Source of the DNA: UBA7430 sp002478765
GTDB taxonomy: Bacteria > Bacteroidota > Bacteroidia > Flavobacteriales > UBA7430
Reading direction: 5' to 3'
Length of the DNA: 64,000 nt
Assembly (NCBI GenBank): GCA_943789355.1
Contig: CALSTU010000001.1
Span: 62,001 to 126,000, forward strand
Positions 35,912 to 45,182 of this stretch are shown in pieces. Below the pieces are notes generated by a model. It did no database searches. It had not been told where the DNA came from and saw only the letters and a program-made list of their open reading frames with translations. A program made the translations under genes and the position numbers. Position 1 is the first letter of the stretch; each line of letters opens with the position of its first letter.

Positions 35912-37519
35912 TTAAGCTTTATTCTTTAATACTGCCTTAACAAAACCCACAAATAATGGGTGAGGATTGGCTACTGTACTTTTATATTCAGGGTGAAATT
36001 GCACGCCTACAAACCACGGGTGATCTGGAATCTCAACAATTTCTACCAGACCTGTTTCGGGATTAATTCCGGTGGCTATCATACCCGATTTTTCATAATC
36101 ATCTAAATATGCATTGTTGAATTCATATCGATGACGGTGACGTTCAGAAATAAGATCCGAACCGTACACTGCATGCACAATAGTGCCTTTTTTTAATTCA
36201 CAATCACAGGCTCCTAACCTCATGGTACCACCCATTTCGGTGATTTTCTTTTGTTCCTCCATGATGTCTATCACAGGGTGAGAACTTTCGGGATTCATCT
36301 CTGCTGAATGAGCATCTTTATAATCTAAAACGTTTCGAGCATACTCTATAACAGAAGCTTGCATGCCTAAACAAATACCTAAAAAGGGTACTTTATTTTC
36401 ACGAGCATACTGAACGGCATAGAGCTTACCGTTTATACCTCTTGGTCCAAATCCAGGAGCAACCAATACGCCGTGCATTCCTTGAAGCGCCTCTTTGGCA
36501 GAAAGATCGTTTAATTTCTCTGAGTGTACCCAATGTAAATTAACCTTGCACCGAGCGTTTGCACTTGCATGTATGAATGCTTCAGAAATGGATTTATATG
36601 AATCCTTAAGCTCAACATATTTACCTACCAAGGCTATATCAATCTCATTTTTGGGATTATTGAGGTTGAAAACAAATTCCTCCCAACGCGTAATGTCAGC
36701 TTCTCCAGAAAAATTTAAACCCAAGCTTTTCAAAACAACTTTATCAAGTTGCTCTTCTTTCATCAATTTCGGGACATCGTAAATCGTCTCTGCATCAATA
36801 GACTGAATTACAGCATCAGGTCGCACGTTGCAGAACAATGCCAATTTTCTTCTTATCGAATCATTGATTTCATGTTCTGTTCTACAAACCAAAACATCTG
36901 GGAAAACGCCTGACTCTTGTAAGGCTTTAACCGAGTGCTGTGTGGGTTTTGTTTTAAGTTCACCGGCAGCTGTTAAGTAAGGTATCAGCGTAAGATGAAC
37001 GACCATACAGTCGTCGGGTTTCTCCCAACACAACTGACGAACACTTTCTACATAAGGTAAAGATTCTATGTCACCTACGGTACCACCAAGCTCAGTGATC
37101 ACAACGTCGTAATCTCCAGAATTACCGAGGATTTGCATACGTTCTTTGATCTCGTTTGTAATATGAGGTATTACTTGGACAGTCTTACCTAAAAAATCTC
37201 CTCGGCGTTCTTTTTGTATCACAGATTGATATACACTGCCTGTGGTTACATTGTTTGCCTGTGAAGTGGGGTGATTCATGAAACGCTCATAATGACCCAA
37301 ATCAAGATCCGTTTCAGCACCATCTTCAGTCACATAGCATTCGCCATGCTCGTATGGGTTTAGAGTACCAGGATCAACATTTAAGTACGGATCAAATTTT
37401 TGAATCGTAACGCGATGCCCCCTACTCTGTAAAAGTGTTGCCAATGAAGCTGAAATTATTCCTTTTCCTAATGATGATGTTACACCACCTGTGACAAATA
37501 CATACTTAGCTGACGACAT
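35912..37519 (-). CDS. pyrG: CTP synthase
   Basis: Makes CTP from UTP using glutamine. It has 535 residues. The amidoligase half (about 1-270) begins KYVFVTGGVTSSLGKGIISA with the P-loop. The C-terminal class-I glutamine amidotransferase has nucleophile Cys383 in LGICLGMQ and the HPE triad end in VQFHPEYKS. It is first in the pyrG-yidC operon. A TAATTTTG box on the minus strand at 37567-37574 lies 47 bases upstream. Confidence 0.98.
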   Translation of the reverse strand: MSSAKYVFVTGGVTSSLGKGIISASLATLLQSRGHRVTIQKFDPYLNVDPGTLNPYEHGECYVTEDGAETDLDLGHYERFMNHPTSQANNVTTGSVYQSVIQKERRGDFLGKTVQVIPHITNEIKERMQILGNSGDYDVVITELGGTVGDIESLPYVESVRQLCWEKPDDCMVVHLTLIPYLTAAGELKTKPTQHSVKALQESGVFPDVLVCRTEHEINDSIRRKLALFCNVRPDAVIQSIDAETIYDVPKLMKEEQLDKVVLKSLGLNFSGEADITRWEEFVFNLNNPKNEIDIALVGKYVELKDSYKSISEAFIHASANARCKVNLHWVHSEKLNDLSAKEALQGMHGVLVAPGFGPRGINGKLYAVQYARENKVPFLGICLGMQASVIEYARNVLDYKDAHSAEMNPESSHPVIDIMEEQKKITEMGGTMRLGACDCELKKGTIVHAVYGSDLISERHRHRYEFNNAYLDDYEKSGMIATGINPETGLVEIVEIPDHPWFVGVQFHPEYKSTVANPHPLFVGFVKAVLKNKA

Positions 37520-37566
37520 TAAATATCATGTTTACCTGGGTTTACTTTGTGTTTTTAACAACCTCC

Positions 37567-37574
37567 CAAAATTA
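37567..37574 (-). promoter_or_regulatory. Putative -7 box of pyrG
   Basis: On the minus strand this reads TAATTTTG, an exact consensus match 47 bases before the pyrG ATG. The -33 element is unclear. Confidence 0.42.
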
Positions 37575-37702
37575 GAAATAATCAACTAGACATGGTAAAG
37601 ATTTTGGTTTTTTTTAAAACAAGTCAAATCCCAGCAATAATGAATCAGAATTAAAAAAATAGGAGCTTAAGATTCAACCTGAAAGTTTACGAGTTACATC
37701 AT

Positions 37703-37730
37703 AACAATCAGCATTATGCAAGTGATTGTT
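37703..37730. repeat. Inverted repeat between the 50-codon gene and pyrG
   Basis: AACAATCA (37703-37710) and TGATTGTT (37723-37730) form an 8-base dyad around a 12-base loop that itself contains GCATTATGC. It has no T-run and may be a protein-binding site or chance. Confidence 0.3.
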
Positions 37731-37768
37731 GCCGTGTAATTTCATTTCTAAAAAATGCTGGCAAACAA

Positions 37769-37798
37769 AAAGAGAGCTCGTAATGAACCCTCTTTTTA
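37769..37798 (-). terminator. Weak terminator downstream of the 50-codon gene
   Basis: On the minus strand, AAAAAGAG and CTCTTTTT arms surround a ~14-base loop and end in T's, 20 bases after the small gene's stop. Confidence 0.45.
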
Positions 37799-37817
37799 AT
37801 CTATAGCGTGAAAGGAA

Positions 37818-37970
37818 TTAACTTCCACAAGCCTCACAGTCGGGGTCATTAACGGAACAAGCTTGGGGCTGTTCCTTATCTTCCAAATCGTTTAACCATG
37901 AAGAAAAGGAATCTTCTTCTGGGTTTTGCTGAGAGGTATTGAGTTTTTCTTGGGCTTTGTTATCAGACAT
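37818..37970 (-). CDS. Small acidic protein with Cys-rich C-terminus (50 residues)
   Basis: A 50-residue ORF with ATG at 37970 and TAA at 37818. It begins MSDNKAQEKLNTSQQNPEED, continues SFSSWLNDLEDKEQPQ, and ends ACSVNDPDCEACGS. It is acidic, with no signal peptide and no membrane segment. Three cysteines cluster in the last 13 residues (C-x6-C-x2-C-G-S), which suggests metal binding or a modifiable tail. It lies alone in a 785-base gap between pyrG and holA, with a hairpin after its stop. I do not recognise a named family. The codon pattern and the ordered composition make it likely to be a real gene. A leader peptide-like split (acidic N-terminus, Cys core) is noted, but no modification enzyme is adjacent. 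Confidence 0.6.
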   Translation of the reverse strand: MSDNKAQEKLNTSQQNPEEDSFSSWLNDLEDKEQPQACSVNDPDCEACGS

Positions 37971-38304
37971 AGCAAAGGTTTTTAATGGTGAATAGTTTTA
38001 AGCTTTTCATAAAGTTATTTCTTTCTTTATCGAAATGACCAAAGGGCATTGATTCTTATTAACAAATGAAAAAGCCTATTTTATCTTATTTTTATCATAG
38101 TTATGAACCAATAATGCACAGAAGAAATGCGCCAAATGTTGTTATGTGCAAATACGAATTGTCTTTTTCCAAAAACTATAACAGATAAAGTGTTGAAATA
38201 AAATAAATCGATCGCGGTAATTTTTAATACCATTTACATCCATTTTTGGAGCATAGAGCAAAAGAAAATCATTAATATTCTATATTTGTTCTAATTCCAA
38301 TCTC
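37971..38304. other. Gene-free region before holA
   Basis: These 334 AT-rich bases lie between two divergent genes. The only signal I can support is the holA -7 box at its right end. I see no ORF with coding character, RNA fold or repeat in the rest. Confidence 0.5.
38281..38288 (+). promoter_or_regulatory. -7 box of holA
   Basis: TATATTTG is an exact consensus match 16 bases before the holA ATG. No TTG at the right -33 distance was found. Confidence 0.5.
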
Positions 38305-39306
38305 ATGACACACGAACAGATTTTAGCTGACCTAAAAGCAAACAAATACGCCACAACCTATTTTCTTGCAGGTGAAGAAACTTTCTACATTGACTTGATA
38401 TGTGATTATATTGAAAACAATGTTTTGAACGATGCCGACAAAGGGTTTAATCAAACCGTAATGTACGGTAGAGATACAGAAACAACTTCTTTAGTCGCTG
38501 CAGCAAAGCAGTTTCCAATGATGGCCAATCACACCGTCATCATCGTTAAAGAAGCTCAAGATTTGAAAAAAATTGACTTGTTAAAGTCTTATGTCGATCA
38601 ACCTTTAGAAAGCACCTTGTTGGTTTTATGTTACAGAGGTAAAAAATTAGATAAACGAAAGGCTTTGTACAAAAGCGTCCAGAAAAATGGAATCTATTTT
38701 GAAAGTAATAAACTCTATGAAAATAAAATTCCTGAATGGATTAAAGGGTACCTAAGAAGTAAAGACTACAGCATAGGCTCTAAGGCAGCAGCAATACTTA
38801 CTGAGTTTTTAGGAAATGACTTGTCTAAAATTGCAGGAGAACTCAACAAGCTCTGCATACTTGCCCCAAAAAAATCAGAAATCACTGAAGAGCTCATCGA
38901 GAGTAATATTGGCATCAGTAAAGACTACAATAACTTTGAACTTCAAAATGCAATCATGAACAAAGACGTCTTTAAAGCCAATAAAATTTTAAAGTACTTT
39001 GAAGCAAATCCAAAAAACAACCCGATTGTTGTTACACTTTCAGTTTTGTACAACTTGTTTAGCAAAGTACTTATATACCATGGGCTCAAGGACAAAAACC
39101 CGCAAACTGTTGCCAGAAGTTTGGGCGTAAATCCATATTTTGTCAAAGACTATCAGAAGGCAGCTCAATCATACAATCTAAAAAATGCTGTTAAAGCTTT
39201 GGATACACTTCGTGAGGCTGACATGAAATCCAAAGGGTACAACAATCCTTCTACGCCCCACAGTGATTTATTGAAAGAGCTTGTCTACAAAATATGCTAT
39301 ACCTAA
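38305..39306 (+). CDS. holA: DNA polymerase III subunit delta
   Basis: The delta subunit of the clamp loader, which opens the beta clamp. It has 333 residues, the usual size. Family features are the start KANKYATTYFLAGEETFYID, the clamp-binding-side region TTSLVAAAKQFPMMANHTVI, LSKIAGELNKLCIL in the middle AAA-like lid, and the C-terminal helical collar (NPYFVKDYQKAAQSYNL, then LREADMKSKGYN). It is followed 84 bases later by a small HsdR_N-like gene, a common neighbour in Bacteroidota. Confidence 0.94.
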   Translation: MTHEQILADLKANKYATTYFLAGEETFYIDLICDYIENNVLNDADKGFNQTVMYGRDTETTSLVAAAKQFPMMANHTVIIVKEAQDLKKIDLLKSYVDQPLESTLLVLCYRGKKLDKRKALYKSVQKNGIYFESNKLYENKIPEWIKGYLRSKDYSIGSKAAAILTEFLGNDLSKIAGELNKLCILAPKKSEITEELIESNIGISKDYNNFELQNAIMNKDVFKANKILKYFEANPKNNPIVVTLSVLYNLFSKVLIYHGLKDKNPQTVARSLGVNPYFVKDYQKAAQSYNLKNAVKALDTLREADMKSKGYNNPSTPHSDLLKELVYKICYT

Positions 39307-39390
39307 CACGTATAACCTAAAGATCTAAAAACAGCATCAAAGATGCACGATGCTTAAAAAAACACCTCATACACACTTTTCCTGAATAAA

Positions 39391-39849
39391 ATGCAGAAGC
39401 TCAATTTACCCAATCATCCTATTAAGCTCGTCAAGGAAAACAACAAGACCTTGGTGTTTGATCCTATTCGTAAAAAATATGTTGTAAATACACCTGAAGA
39501 ATGGGTGCGTCAAAACTTCATACAATTCCTTATTCAGGAAAAAAAGTATCCTGCATCTTTAATCGCTGTTGAAAAAGGTATAGAGCTGGGTAAAGTAAAA
39601 AAACGTTGCGACATTGTACTTTACAACAATGAAGGCGAACCTATAATTATTGTGGAATGCAAAGCTCCTTCCATTACCATTTCACAGGATACATTTGATC
39701 AGATTGCGCGATACAACATGACACTCAAAACAGACCTTCTGATCGTTACCAATGGATTAGATCATTTTACCTGCTTGATGGATCACGAGAATAAACGTTA
39801 TCAATTCTTAAAAGAAACGCCTGATTATTACACTTTTTTGAAGCAATGA
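39391..39849 (+). CDS. HsdR N-terminal-like PD-(D/E)XK protein
   Basis: A 152-residue protein resembling only the N-terminal nuclease domain of type I restriction HsdR subunits (HSDR_N family). The catalytic pattern is visible: Asp74 in KRCDIVLYN, then Glu89 and Lys91 in IIIVECKAP, i.e. D-x14-E-x-K. Upstream EEWVRQNFIQFLI resembles the HsdR_N helix. There is no helicase domain and no methylase or specificity subunit nearby, so this is a stand-alone protein, not a restriction system. It is found next to holA, which hints at a role in DNA metabolism. Its length argues against truncation: it has a complete fold and a normal stop. Confidence 0.82.
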   Translation: MQKLNLPNHPIKLVKENNKTLVFDPIRKKYVVNTPEEWVRQNFIQFLIQEKKYPASLIAVEKGIELGKVKKRCDIVLYNNEGEPIIIVECKAPSITISQDTFDQIARYNMTLKTDLLIVTNGLDHFTCLMDHENKRYQFLKETPDYYTFLKQ

Positions 39850-39862
39850 AAAAAATCAAGTT

Positions 39863-40603
39863 CTAAATTTCTTGCATCGCACTAGACCTTATCCAACCGA
39901 TCATCCCATCCGATAATTTAATCTTGGTCCATTGATTAAATACTTCCAAAGTTTGAACTTTGGTTCCTTCATGTAAAATGAATAAATCTTCACTCTGAGT
40001 AGAGGGAGCACTCTTTACGTATGTATTAGGTAGCATTAAAACCGCAAGAGTCTTGGTTGTTTTATGACTGTAATAGGCAAAGAATAGAGAACATACACTG
40101 ACCAACAATACACTCATAGAAATCTTAAACGCATTTTTCTTGAGCTTATAAGTGTTCGTGAATAAAAAGATCATAAAAAATACACAGAATACAAAAGAAA
40201 ACAGCAAACCCAGTTTTGCCCATTGGTCAATACTTCGTAAGTTTTTCAACCCATCAGCCCACTTTTGATAAAAAGTTTGTGGTACTTCTGCCAACTTATC
40301 CACCAACTGCAATTGAACCAATTGTAAATTAAAAAGTACATCTTCATCCCTTGGGTTTAGCTTGAGAGCTTTTTCATAATACAACACAGCCTCTGCTGTC
40401 TGCTGTAATTTGTAATGACAATTTGCAATGTTGTAATACAAATCTGATGAGAATAAATCGGCATCTTCAATTTCACTAAAAAACTTTAGCGCTGTTTTAT
40501 AATCTTGCTTTTCATATGATGAAGCAGCTTGGTTAAACAGAACTTGAGCATTTTCAGCATAAATCGTGGAACTGAATAATAGCAATACAATGATAAGTCT
40601 CAT
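39863..40603 (-). CDS. batE: BatE, TPR and SH3-like protein
   Basis: Last gene of the Bat aerotolerance operon. It has 246 residues. A signal peptide (ends TIYAEN) precedes two to three TPR repeats (VLFNQAASSYEKQDYKTALK, DLYYNIANCHYKLQQTAEA, VLYYEKALKLNPRDEDVLFN). Two membrane segments follow (FSFVFCVFFMIFLFTN and ISMSVLLVSVCSLFFAYY), then a C-terminal SH3-like domain (NTYVKSAPSTQSEDLFILHE, TKIKLSDGMIGWI). It starts 3 bases after the batD stop and converges on the HsdR_N-like gene with a 13-base gap. Confidence 0.9.
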   Translation of the reverse strand: MRLIIVLLLFSSTIYAENAQVLFNQAASSYEKQDYKTALKFFSEIEDADLFSSDLYYNIANCHYKLQQTAEAVLYYEKALKLNPRDEDVLFNLQLVQLQLVDKLAEVPQTFYQKWADGLKNLRSIDQWAKLGLLFSFVFCVFFMIFLFTNTYKLKKNAFKISMSVLLVSVCSLFFAYYSHKTTKTLAVLMLPNTYVKSAPSTQSEDLFILHEGTKVQTLEVFNQWTKIKLSDGMIGWIRSSAMQEI

Positions 40604-40606
40604 GGC

Positions 40607-42349
40607 CTAATAATTTTCTAAACGTTCAATAACCTTTTTGGTTTTGTTTAACAGAGAGCTTTTTTGAATGCCTTCCTTAGGATTCACTTGCGTGAATCGA
40701 GCAATTTCGCAACTTTCAAGAATTGAAACGACCTCGTTAACAAGTGCGGCATCAATATTCTTGGAGATTAAAAGTTCTTCAATGATTTCTTTATCAAATT
40801 GAGAACGGTCTAATCCCCACTTTTTACGAAGATACAACTGTAAAGATTGCTGAATGATGTTAAAGGGTTCATCAGAGACTGAATCCAAAATAGAGAATGC
40901 TTGTTTCATTGCTCCTCCCCTTCTCCATTTCTTTAAATCAATCATTGATTTTCGGAGCAAGTAGGCCAATACAAGTGCTGTGAATAAAACGAATATTATG
41001 AAAAACAAAAAGGCCTGAAAGACAAAAGATCCATAAAACAATTCTTTAGAGTCTTGTAAATGGCCAAGAGACGTTTTTATGTACAAGATGTCTTTACCAA
41101 TAAAAGACACGTCTTCTTTGGTGATGTTATTCACCATCAAAGAGGTGGATGGAGGGTTTTCCTCACCCTCCACATTAAGAACATAGGAGGGTTTGTCTAC
41201 CGAAATGTATTTTTTCAATTTTGGATTGAAATAATTAAAGCTTCCCACACTCACTTTATAGTCACCTCGATTTCTTGGGATTAGTAAATGTTCTACGCGT
41301 TTGAACCCTGAAAGACCAGCTTTATTGAGGTTGATCGTTTCCTTAAACTTAGGCTCATAAGCCTCTAAATCATTCGGAATTTTGAAACTGGGGAGGTCAA
41401 TCATTCTTAAGTTACCCGTTCCCGACACACGCATTGAAAGAGTCGCAGATTCATTCGTCTTGATTGAGTCACGATCGAGTCGAGTCGTAAATTCAAAATC
41501 GCCAACAGCACCCGAAAAGTTGGCGGGCTTGCCTTTTAAGGGAAGACTCTTCACAGACAACACTTTAGCGTCTGAAGAACATACAATGTTTAAGATTCGA
41601 GATTGTATTCGACCAAAGAAATCTCTTTGATTTGTAGGTATAACGACAGGAACGTCAAGATCCATAGCATCCAGAGTCAACTCACCGGAACGCTGAGGAA
41701 TTAACACGAGCTTTTTTAGGGTTGCGACTTTAAAGGTCTTCCCGTTTCTTTGCACTTGTTGGATGGGATAATTTTCACCTAAATCATAATCTTCATGCCA
41801 AAAACCGGTATACGTTGGTTCTTTAAGTAAGTCGGGAGACCTAACCTCTTGAGAAAAATAGAGTTTGTATTTAGCTACAACCTGCTCACCTACATAGGGG
41901 TTAGAATTACTCAGCTCTAAATTTAAGAATACATTTTCTCTAGCATTTGCTTCAGGGCTAAAAATAGAATTAGACTGGGGTGAGGTTTTAAGTACTTGTA
42001 TGGATACATTACCAGATCGATACTGCCTTCCCTTCACAAATATAGATGCGGAACCAATGGTGTAAACCCCTATTTTCTTCGTCCGAAGATAGTAAGTGTA
42101 CGTGTTTTCTCTAGTTACTTTACCATTGATGATGGTTGTACTTGAAGAAGTGCTCGGTCCTGATAAAATAGAAAAGCTGGATAAATCGGGTGCTGTAAAA
42201 CGATCACCACTCCCATTGACCGAAAAAGTTAAACTAAATCGCTCATTAACACCTAACTTATTTTTACTCGCAAAAGCCGTAAATGATACTTGCGCAAGCA
42301 GCAAAGAAGTCTGTAGAAGGAGAACTAAATATAATAAACGCTTTTTCAT
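40607..42349 (-). CDS. batD: BatD family protein
   Basis: A 580-residue membrane-anchored periplasmic protein. A signal peptide (MKKRLLYLVLLLQTSLLLAQ) leads to tandem Ig-like beta domains (SFTAFASKNKLGVNERFSLT; VFLNLELSNSNPYVGEQVVA; DFEFTTRLDRDSIKTNESAT). A C-terminal membrane segment (FVFQAFLFFIIFVLFTALVL) and a cytoplasmic helical tail follow. This is the normal BatD architecture. It lies 9 bases after batC and 3 before batE. BatD may scaffold the VWA proteins BatA/BatB; that role is inferred from the conserved operon. Confidence 0.92.
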   Translation of the reverse strand: MKKRLLYLVLLLQTSLLLAQVSFTAFASKNKLGVNERFSLTFSVNGSGDRFTAPDLSSFSILSGPSTSSSTTIINGKVTRENTYTYYLRTKKIGVYTIGSASIFVKGRQYRSGNVSIQVLKTSPQSNSIFSPEANARENVFLNLELSNSNPYVGEQVVAKYKLYFSQEVRSPDLLKEPTYTGFWHEDYDLGENYPIQQVQRNGKTFKVATLKKLVLIPQRSGELTLDAMDLDVPVVIPTNQRDFFGRIQSRILNIVCSSDAKVLSVKSLPLKGKPANFSGAVGDFEFTTRLDRDSIKTNESATLSMRVSGTGNLRMIDLPSFKIPNDLEAYEPKFKETINLNKAGLSGFKRVEHLLIPRNRGDYKVSVGSFNYFNPKLKKYISVDKPSYVLNVEGEENPPSTSLMVNNITKEDVSFIGKDILYIKTSLGHLQDSKELFYGSFVFQAFLFFIIFVLFTALVLAYLLRKSMIDLKKWRRGGAMKQAFSILDSVSDEPFNIIQQSLQLYLRKKWGLDRSQFDKEIIEELLISKNIDAALVNEVVSILESCEIARFTQVNPKEGIQKSSLLNKTKKVIERLENY

Positions 42350-42358
42350 TGCTAATGA

Positions 42359-43156
42359 TTACCAGTCTTTTTCGATTTTCACTTGAGCACCTTTCAATTT
42401 ATGCTTTTTCATCTTTTCTTGTACTTGATCCTCTTGTTGATTTAATGCTTCAAGCAACCTTTGAGCTTCTTCAGGACTCAACTTATTTTCTCTTGGTTTT
42501 GGAGATTGACCGTCTTTTTCTTCATCAACATCATCTCCATCGGTCTCTCCTCTATTGTTTTGATCCTGTTGATTGTTATTTTGGTCATTTTCTTCACTAT
42601 TAGAATCTTCCGAATCTTCATTCTCAGAACCTTCATCCTGCTCATCGTTGTTGGAATCATCTGATGCGTTATCATTATCGTCTTTACTTTTTTCGTTTTC
42701 TTGATCTTGCTCTTCTTGCTCTTGTTGTTGTATTTGTTTTTTCACAAAAGCATAATTGTATCGCGTTTCCTCATCCTTAGGATCAACTCTTAGGGATTCC
42801 TTGTATGACTCTAATGCACCTTCGAGGTTTTGTTGAGACAGCAGTACGTTGCCTATATTGTGCAAAGCTTTTGCTTTAAGCTCCTTATCATTGGTAAGCG
42901 AACTCACGTTATCAAAAGACTCTAGGGCCTCGTCATACCTTTCTTGTTTAACGAGAGCATCTCCCAAATTAAACTGGGCTTCCAATAGGTTTTTATTTTT
43001 CTCAAGAGCTTTCTTGTAATTAATTTCTGCATCTACAAAGTTACCCGTTTCGTACTGCGAGTTTCCTTTACGAGTCATTTTTCTTTCTGTCTGGGCTGAG
43101 ATAAGCCAGGAAAAAGAAAAGAAAAATAATAGAAATACATGGGTCCGTAACATCAT
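42359..43156 (-). CDS. batC: BatC, TPR protein with acidic linker
   Basis: A 265-residue protein. A signal peptide (ends SWLISAQ) and about three TPR repeats (KGNSQYETGNFVDAEINYKK, LLEAQFNLGDALVKQERYDE, KALHNIGNVLLSQQNLEGAL) come first. A ~90-residue acidic, Asp/Glu/Asn/Gln/Ser-rich, presumably disordered stretch follows, then a C-terminal segment (LSPEEAQRLLEALNQQEDQV) ending in KDW. The low-complexity stretch yields many shadow ORFs on the other strand. Its start overlaps the batB stop (ATGA). Confidence 0.9.
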   Translation of the reverse strand: MMLRTHVFLLFFFSFSWLISAQTERKMTRKGNSQYETGNFVDAEINYKKALEKNKNLLEAQFNLGDALVKQERYDEALESFDNVSSLTNDKELKAKALHNIGNVLLSQQNLEGALESYKESLRVDPKDEETRYNYAFVKKQIQQQEQEEQDQENEKSKDDNDNASDDSNNDEQDEGSENEDSEDSNSEENDQNNNQQDQNNRGETDGDDVDEEKDGQSPKPRENKLSPEEAQRLLEALNQQEDQVQEKMKKHKLKGAQVKIEKDW

Positions 43157-44184
43157 TGTCCAAATAATTTAATTTTTCTCAACCAAAGTGTTTTTCGATT
43201 TGGAACAATCAAATCAAGAGTGAAAAAAAATAGTGCCAGAGCCAAAAACCATTGAAATTGATCTTCATAATCAGTATACAACTCAGTATCTGACTCGACT
43301 TTTTCCATTTTTGATAGAGCATCATTTATGAAGGATATGGTTTCATTGGTGTTGGAACCGTTCGTATAGCTTCCATCTGTGCCAACAGCTAGTTGCTGTA
43401 ACATCTCAGGATTCATTTTAGTAACAACAACTTGGTCATTTTTATCTTTCTTGTAAGATTTAACAAGACCATTTCGCTTGATTGGAATTGGCCCTCCCTC
43501 CAAAGTACCAATACCGATAGAATAAATGACAATACCATTATCAGAAGCGAGTTTACTTGCTGCCAAAGCTCCTTTTTCGTGACTTTCTCCATCTGAAAGA
43601 ATGAACAACACTCGATTTTGTCTTTCACCACTTTCAAAATAGCTCAGAGCCATTTCTACCGCATTTCCAATATCTGTTCCTTGAGTAGGAACTACATCTG
43701 TATCAATGGTTCTCAAGAACATCTTAGCAGCCGTGTAATCGGTAGTTAGTGGAAGTTGTGCGTATGCTTTACCGGCATAAACTATAACCCCAATTCGATC
43801 ATTAACCAATCCGTCGATTGCTTTGGACAGAATCTGCTTGGCTTTTAATATCCGACTTGGCGATATGTCTTCAGCTAGCATACTTTTAGAAACGTCCATG
43901 GCAAAGACCACATCAACACCTTTACGGGTAATCGTTTCAATACGCGTTCCTATTTTTGGATTTATTAATGCAATAACCAAACTGATTAAACCTAACAATC
44001 GTAAACAATGCTTAATAAATGGTTTTCTTTTTGAGCGATTGGGTTGAATACGATTCCAAAGAATACCATCGACCAACTCCGCTTGTTTTCTCTTTCGCCA
44101 AGACCTAAAAATTAGGTATGCCACCCATACAAGGATGGGTACCAGATATAAATACTGATATTGTGGATTTCCTAAATCAAACAT
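43153..44184 (-). CDS. batB: BatB, VWA-domain membrane protein
   Basis: A 343-residue protein. An N-terminal membrane segment (YLYLVPILVWVAYLIF), a second (CLRLLGLISLVIALINP), a VWA domain with MIDAS DVSKSML in VVFAMDVSKSMLAED, and a C-terminal membrane segment (QWFLALALFFFTLDLIV) make up the protein. The start ATG at 44184 overlaps the batA TGA (TGATG); a TTG one codon earlier is possible. The VWA metal site suggests binding of a partner rather than catalysis. Close paralogue of batA, next to it. Confidence 0.93.
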   Translation of the reverse strand: MFDLGNPQYQYLYLVPILVWVAYLIFRSWRKRKQAELVDGILWNRIQPNRSKRKPFIKHCLRLLGLISLVIALINPKIGTRIETITRKGVDVVFAMDVSKSMLAEDISPSRILKAKQILSKAIDGLVNDRIGVIVYAGKAYAQLPLTTDYTAAKMFLRTIDTDVVPTQGTDIGNAVEMALSYFESGERQNRVLFILSDGESHEKGALAASKLASDNGIVIYSIGIGTLEGGPIPIKRNGLVKSYKKDKNDQVVVTKMNPEMLQQLAVGTDGSYTNGSNTNETISFINDALSKMEKVESDTELYTDYEDQFQWFLALALFFFTLDLIVPNRKTLWLRKIKLFGQ

Positions 44185-45182
44185 CAAGCAATGGTTTTTA
44201 AAAGTGTGTACTGAAGTACAAATTCAAAAAACAATAAGATTAAAGCAATGAGTGCAAAAAGCTCAAATTTTTCTTGATGACTGTAATACTTCAATTCTTC
44301 CAATTCGGTTTTCTCTAAAGTCTCAATTTGTTCATAAATGCGCGCTAGCTTGTCTTTATTATTCGCGCGGAAATACATACCACCGGTAGAATCGGCAATG
44401 TTCATGAGTAAATCTTCATCAATTTTTACTTGAACATTGGCGTAGGTAGACCTGCCCCAAATATCTTTGGTAGGATAAGGTGCTGTACCGTAAGAACCTA
44501 CACCAACGGTATATACTTTCACATCATATTCTTCGGCCAGTTCAACAGCCGTCATCGGGTCAATAAAACCACTGTTATTTTCACCGTCAGTCAAAAGTAT
44601 AATCACTTTGCTTTCCGCCTTACTTTCTTTCAATCTAGAAACTGCTGTTGCCAAACCCATACCAATAGCTGTTCCATCGTCTATAAGACCATCTTTAACA
44701 TCTTTTAAGAGATTTTTAACCACTTTATGATCGGTTGTTAAAGGGCATTGGGTGAAACTCTCACCGGCATAAATAACCAAACCAAAACGATCTGAGGGTC
44801 GACCAGTAATGAAATCATGAGCTACTTGTTTTGCTGCCTGCAGTCGATTGGGTTTAAAATCCTCGGCCAACATACTGGTTGAAACATCCATGGCTATTAC
44901 AATGTCAATACCCTCTTTACTAAGTGTTTCAGTACTAACCTCTGTGGTTTGCGGACGAGCAATAGCTATAATGATAGACGATATGGCGATACAGCGAGTC
45001 ACCCACAAGGAATGCTTTAAAATGACCTTCCAATTCCATTTCTTCTCAATGAGGTATCCAGAAGACCAAATGATAGGTGCGTTGCGCTTGCTATTCCTGT
45101 AAAACTGCCACAGCAAAAGCACCGGAACTACAAGCAGTAAATAAAGTAGTTCTGGATTCAAAAATTCAATATTCTCAAACAT
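44184..45182 (-). CDS. batA: BatA, VWA-domain membrane protein
   Basis: A 332-residue protein from the ATG at 45182. N-terminal membrane segment (LLYLLLVVPVLLLWQFY), a second (WVTRCIAISSIIIAIARPQ), VWA domain with MIDAS DVSTSML in IVIAMDVSTSMLAEDF, and a C-terminal membrane segment (LFALIALILLFFEFVLQYT). A frame opening five codons earlier exists, but MFENIEFLNPELLYLL is the usual start. The start overlaps the previous stop by 8 bases. Member of the moxR-DUF58-batA-E operon tied to oxygen tolerance in Bacteroides. Confidence 0.94.
   Translation of the reverse strand: MFENIEFLNPELLYLLLVVPVLLLWQFYRNSKRNAPIIWSSGYLIEKKWNWKVILKHSLWVTRCIAISSIIIAIARPQTTEVSTETLSKEGIDIVIAMDVSTSMLAEDFKPNRLQAAKQVAHDFITGRPSDRFGLVIYAGESFTQCPLTTDHKVVKNLLKDVKDGLIDDGTAIGMGLATAVSRLKESKAESKVIILLTDGENNSGFIDPMTAVELAEEYDVKVYTVGVGSYGTAPYPTKDIWGRSTYANVQVKIDEDLLMNIADSTGGMYFRANNKDKLARIYEQIETLEKTELEELKYYSHQEKFELFALIALILLFFEFVLQYTLLKTIA

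Noticed and set aside
39391..39849. Restriction-modification system
   Set aside because: Only an HsdR_N-like domain is present; no hsdM, hsdS or helicase part is in the window.
42461..42675. ORFs on both strands inside batC
   Set aside because: They are shadows of the acidic low-complexity linker; batC has signal peptide, TPRs and correct operon spacing.
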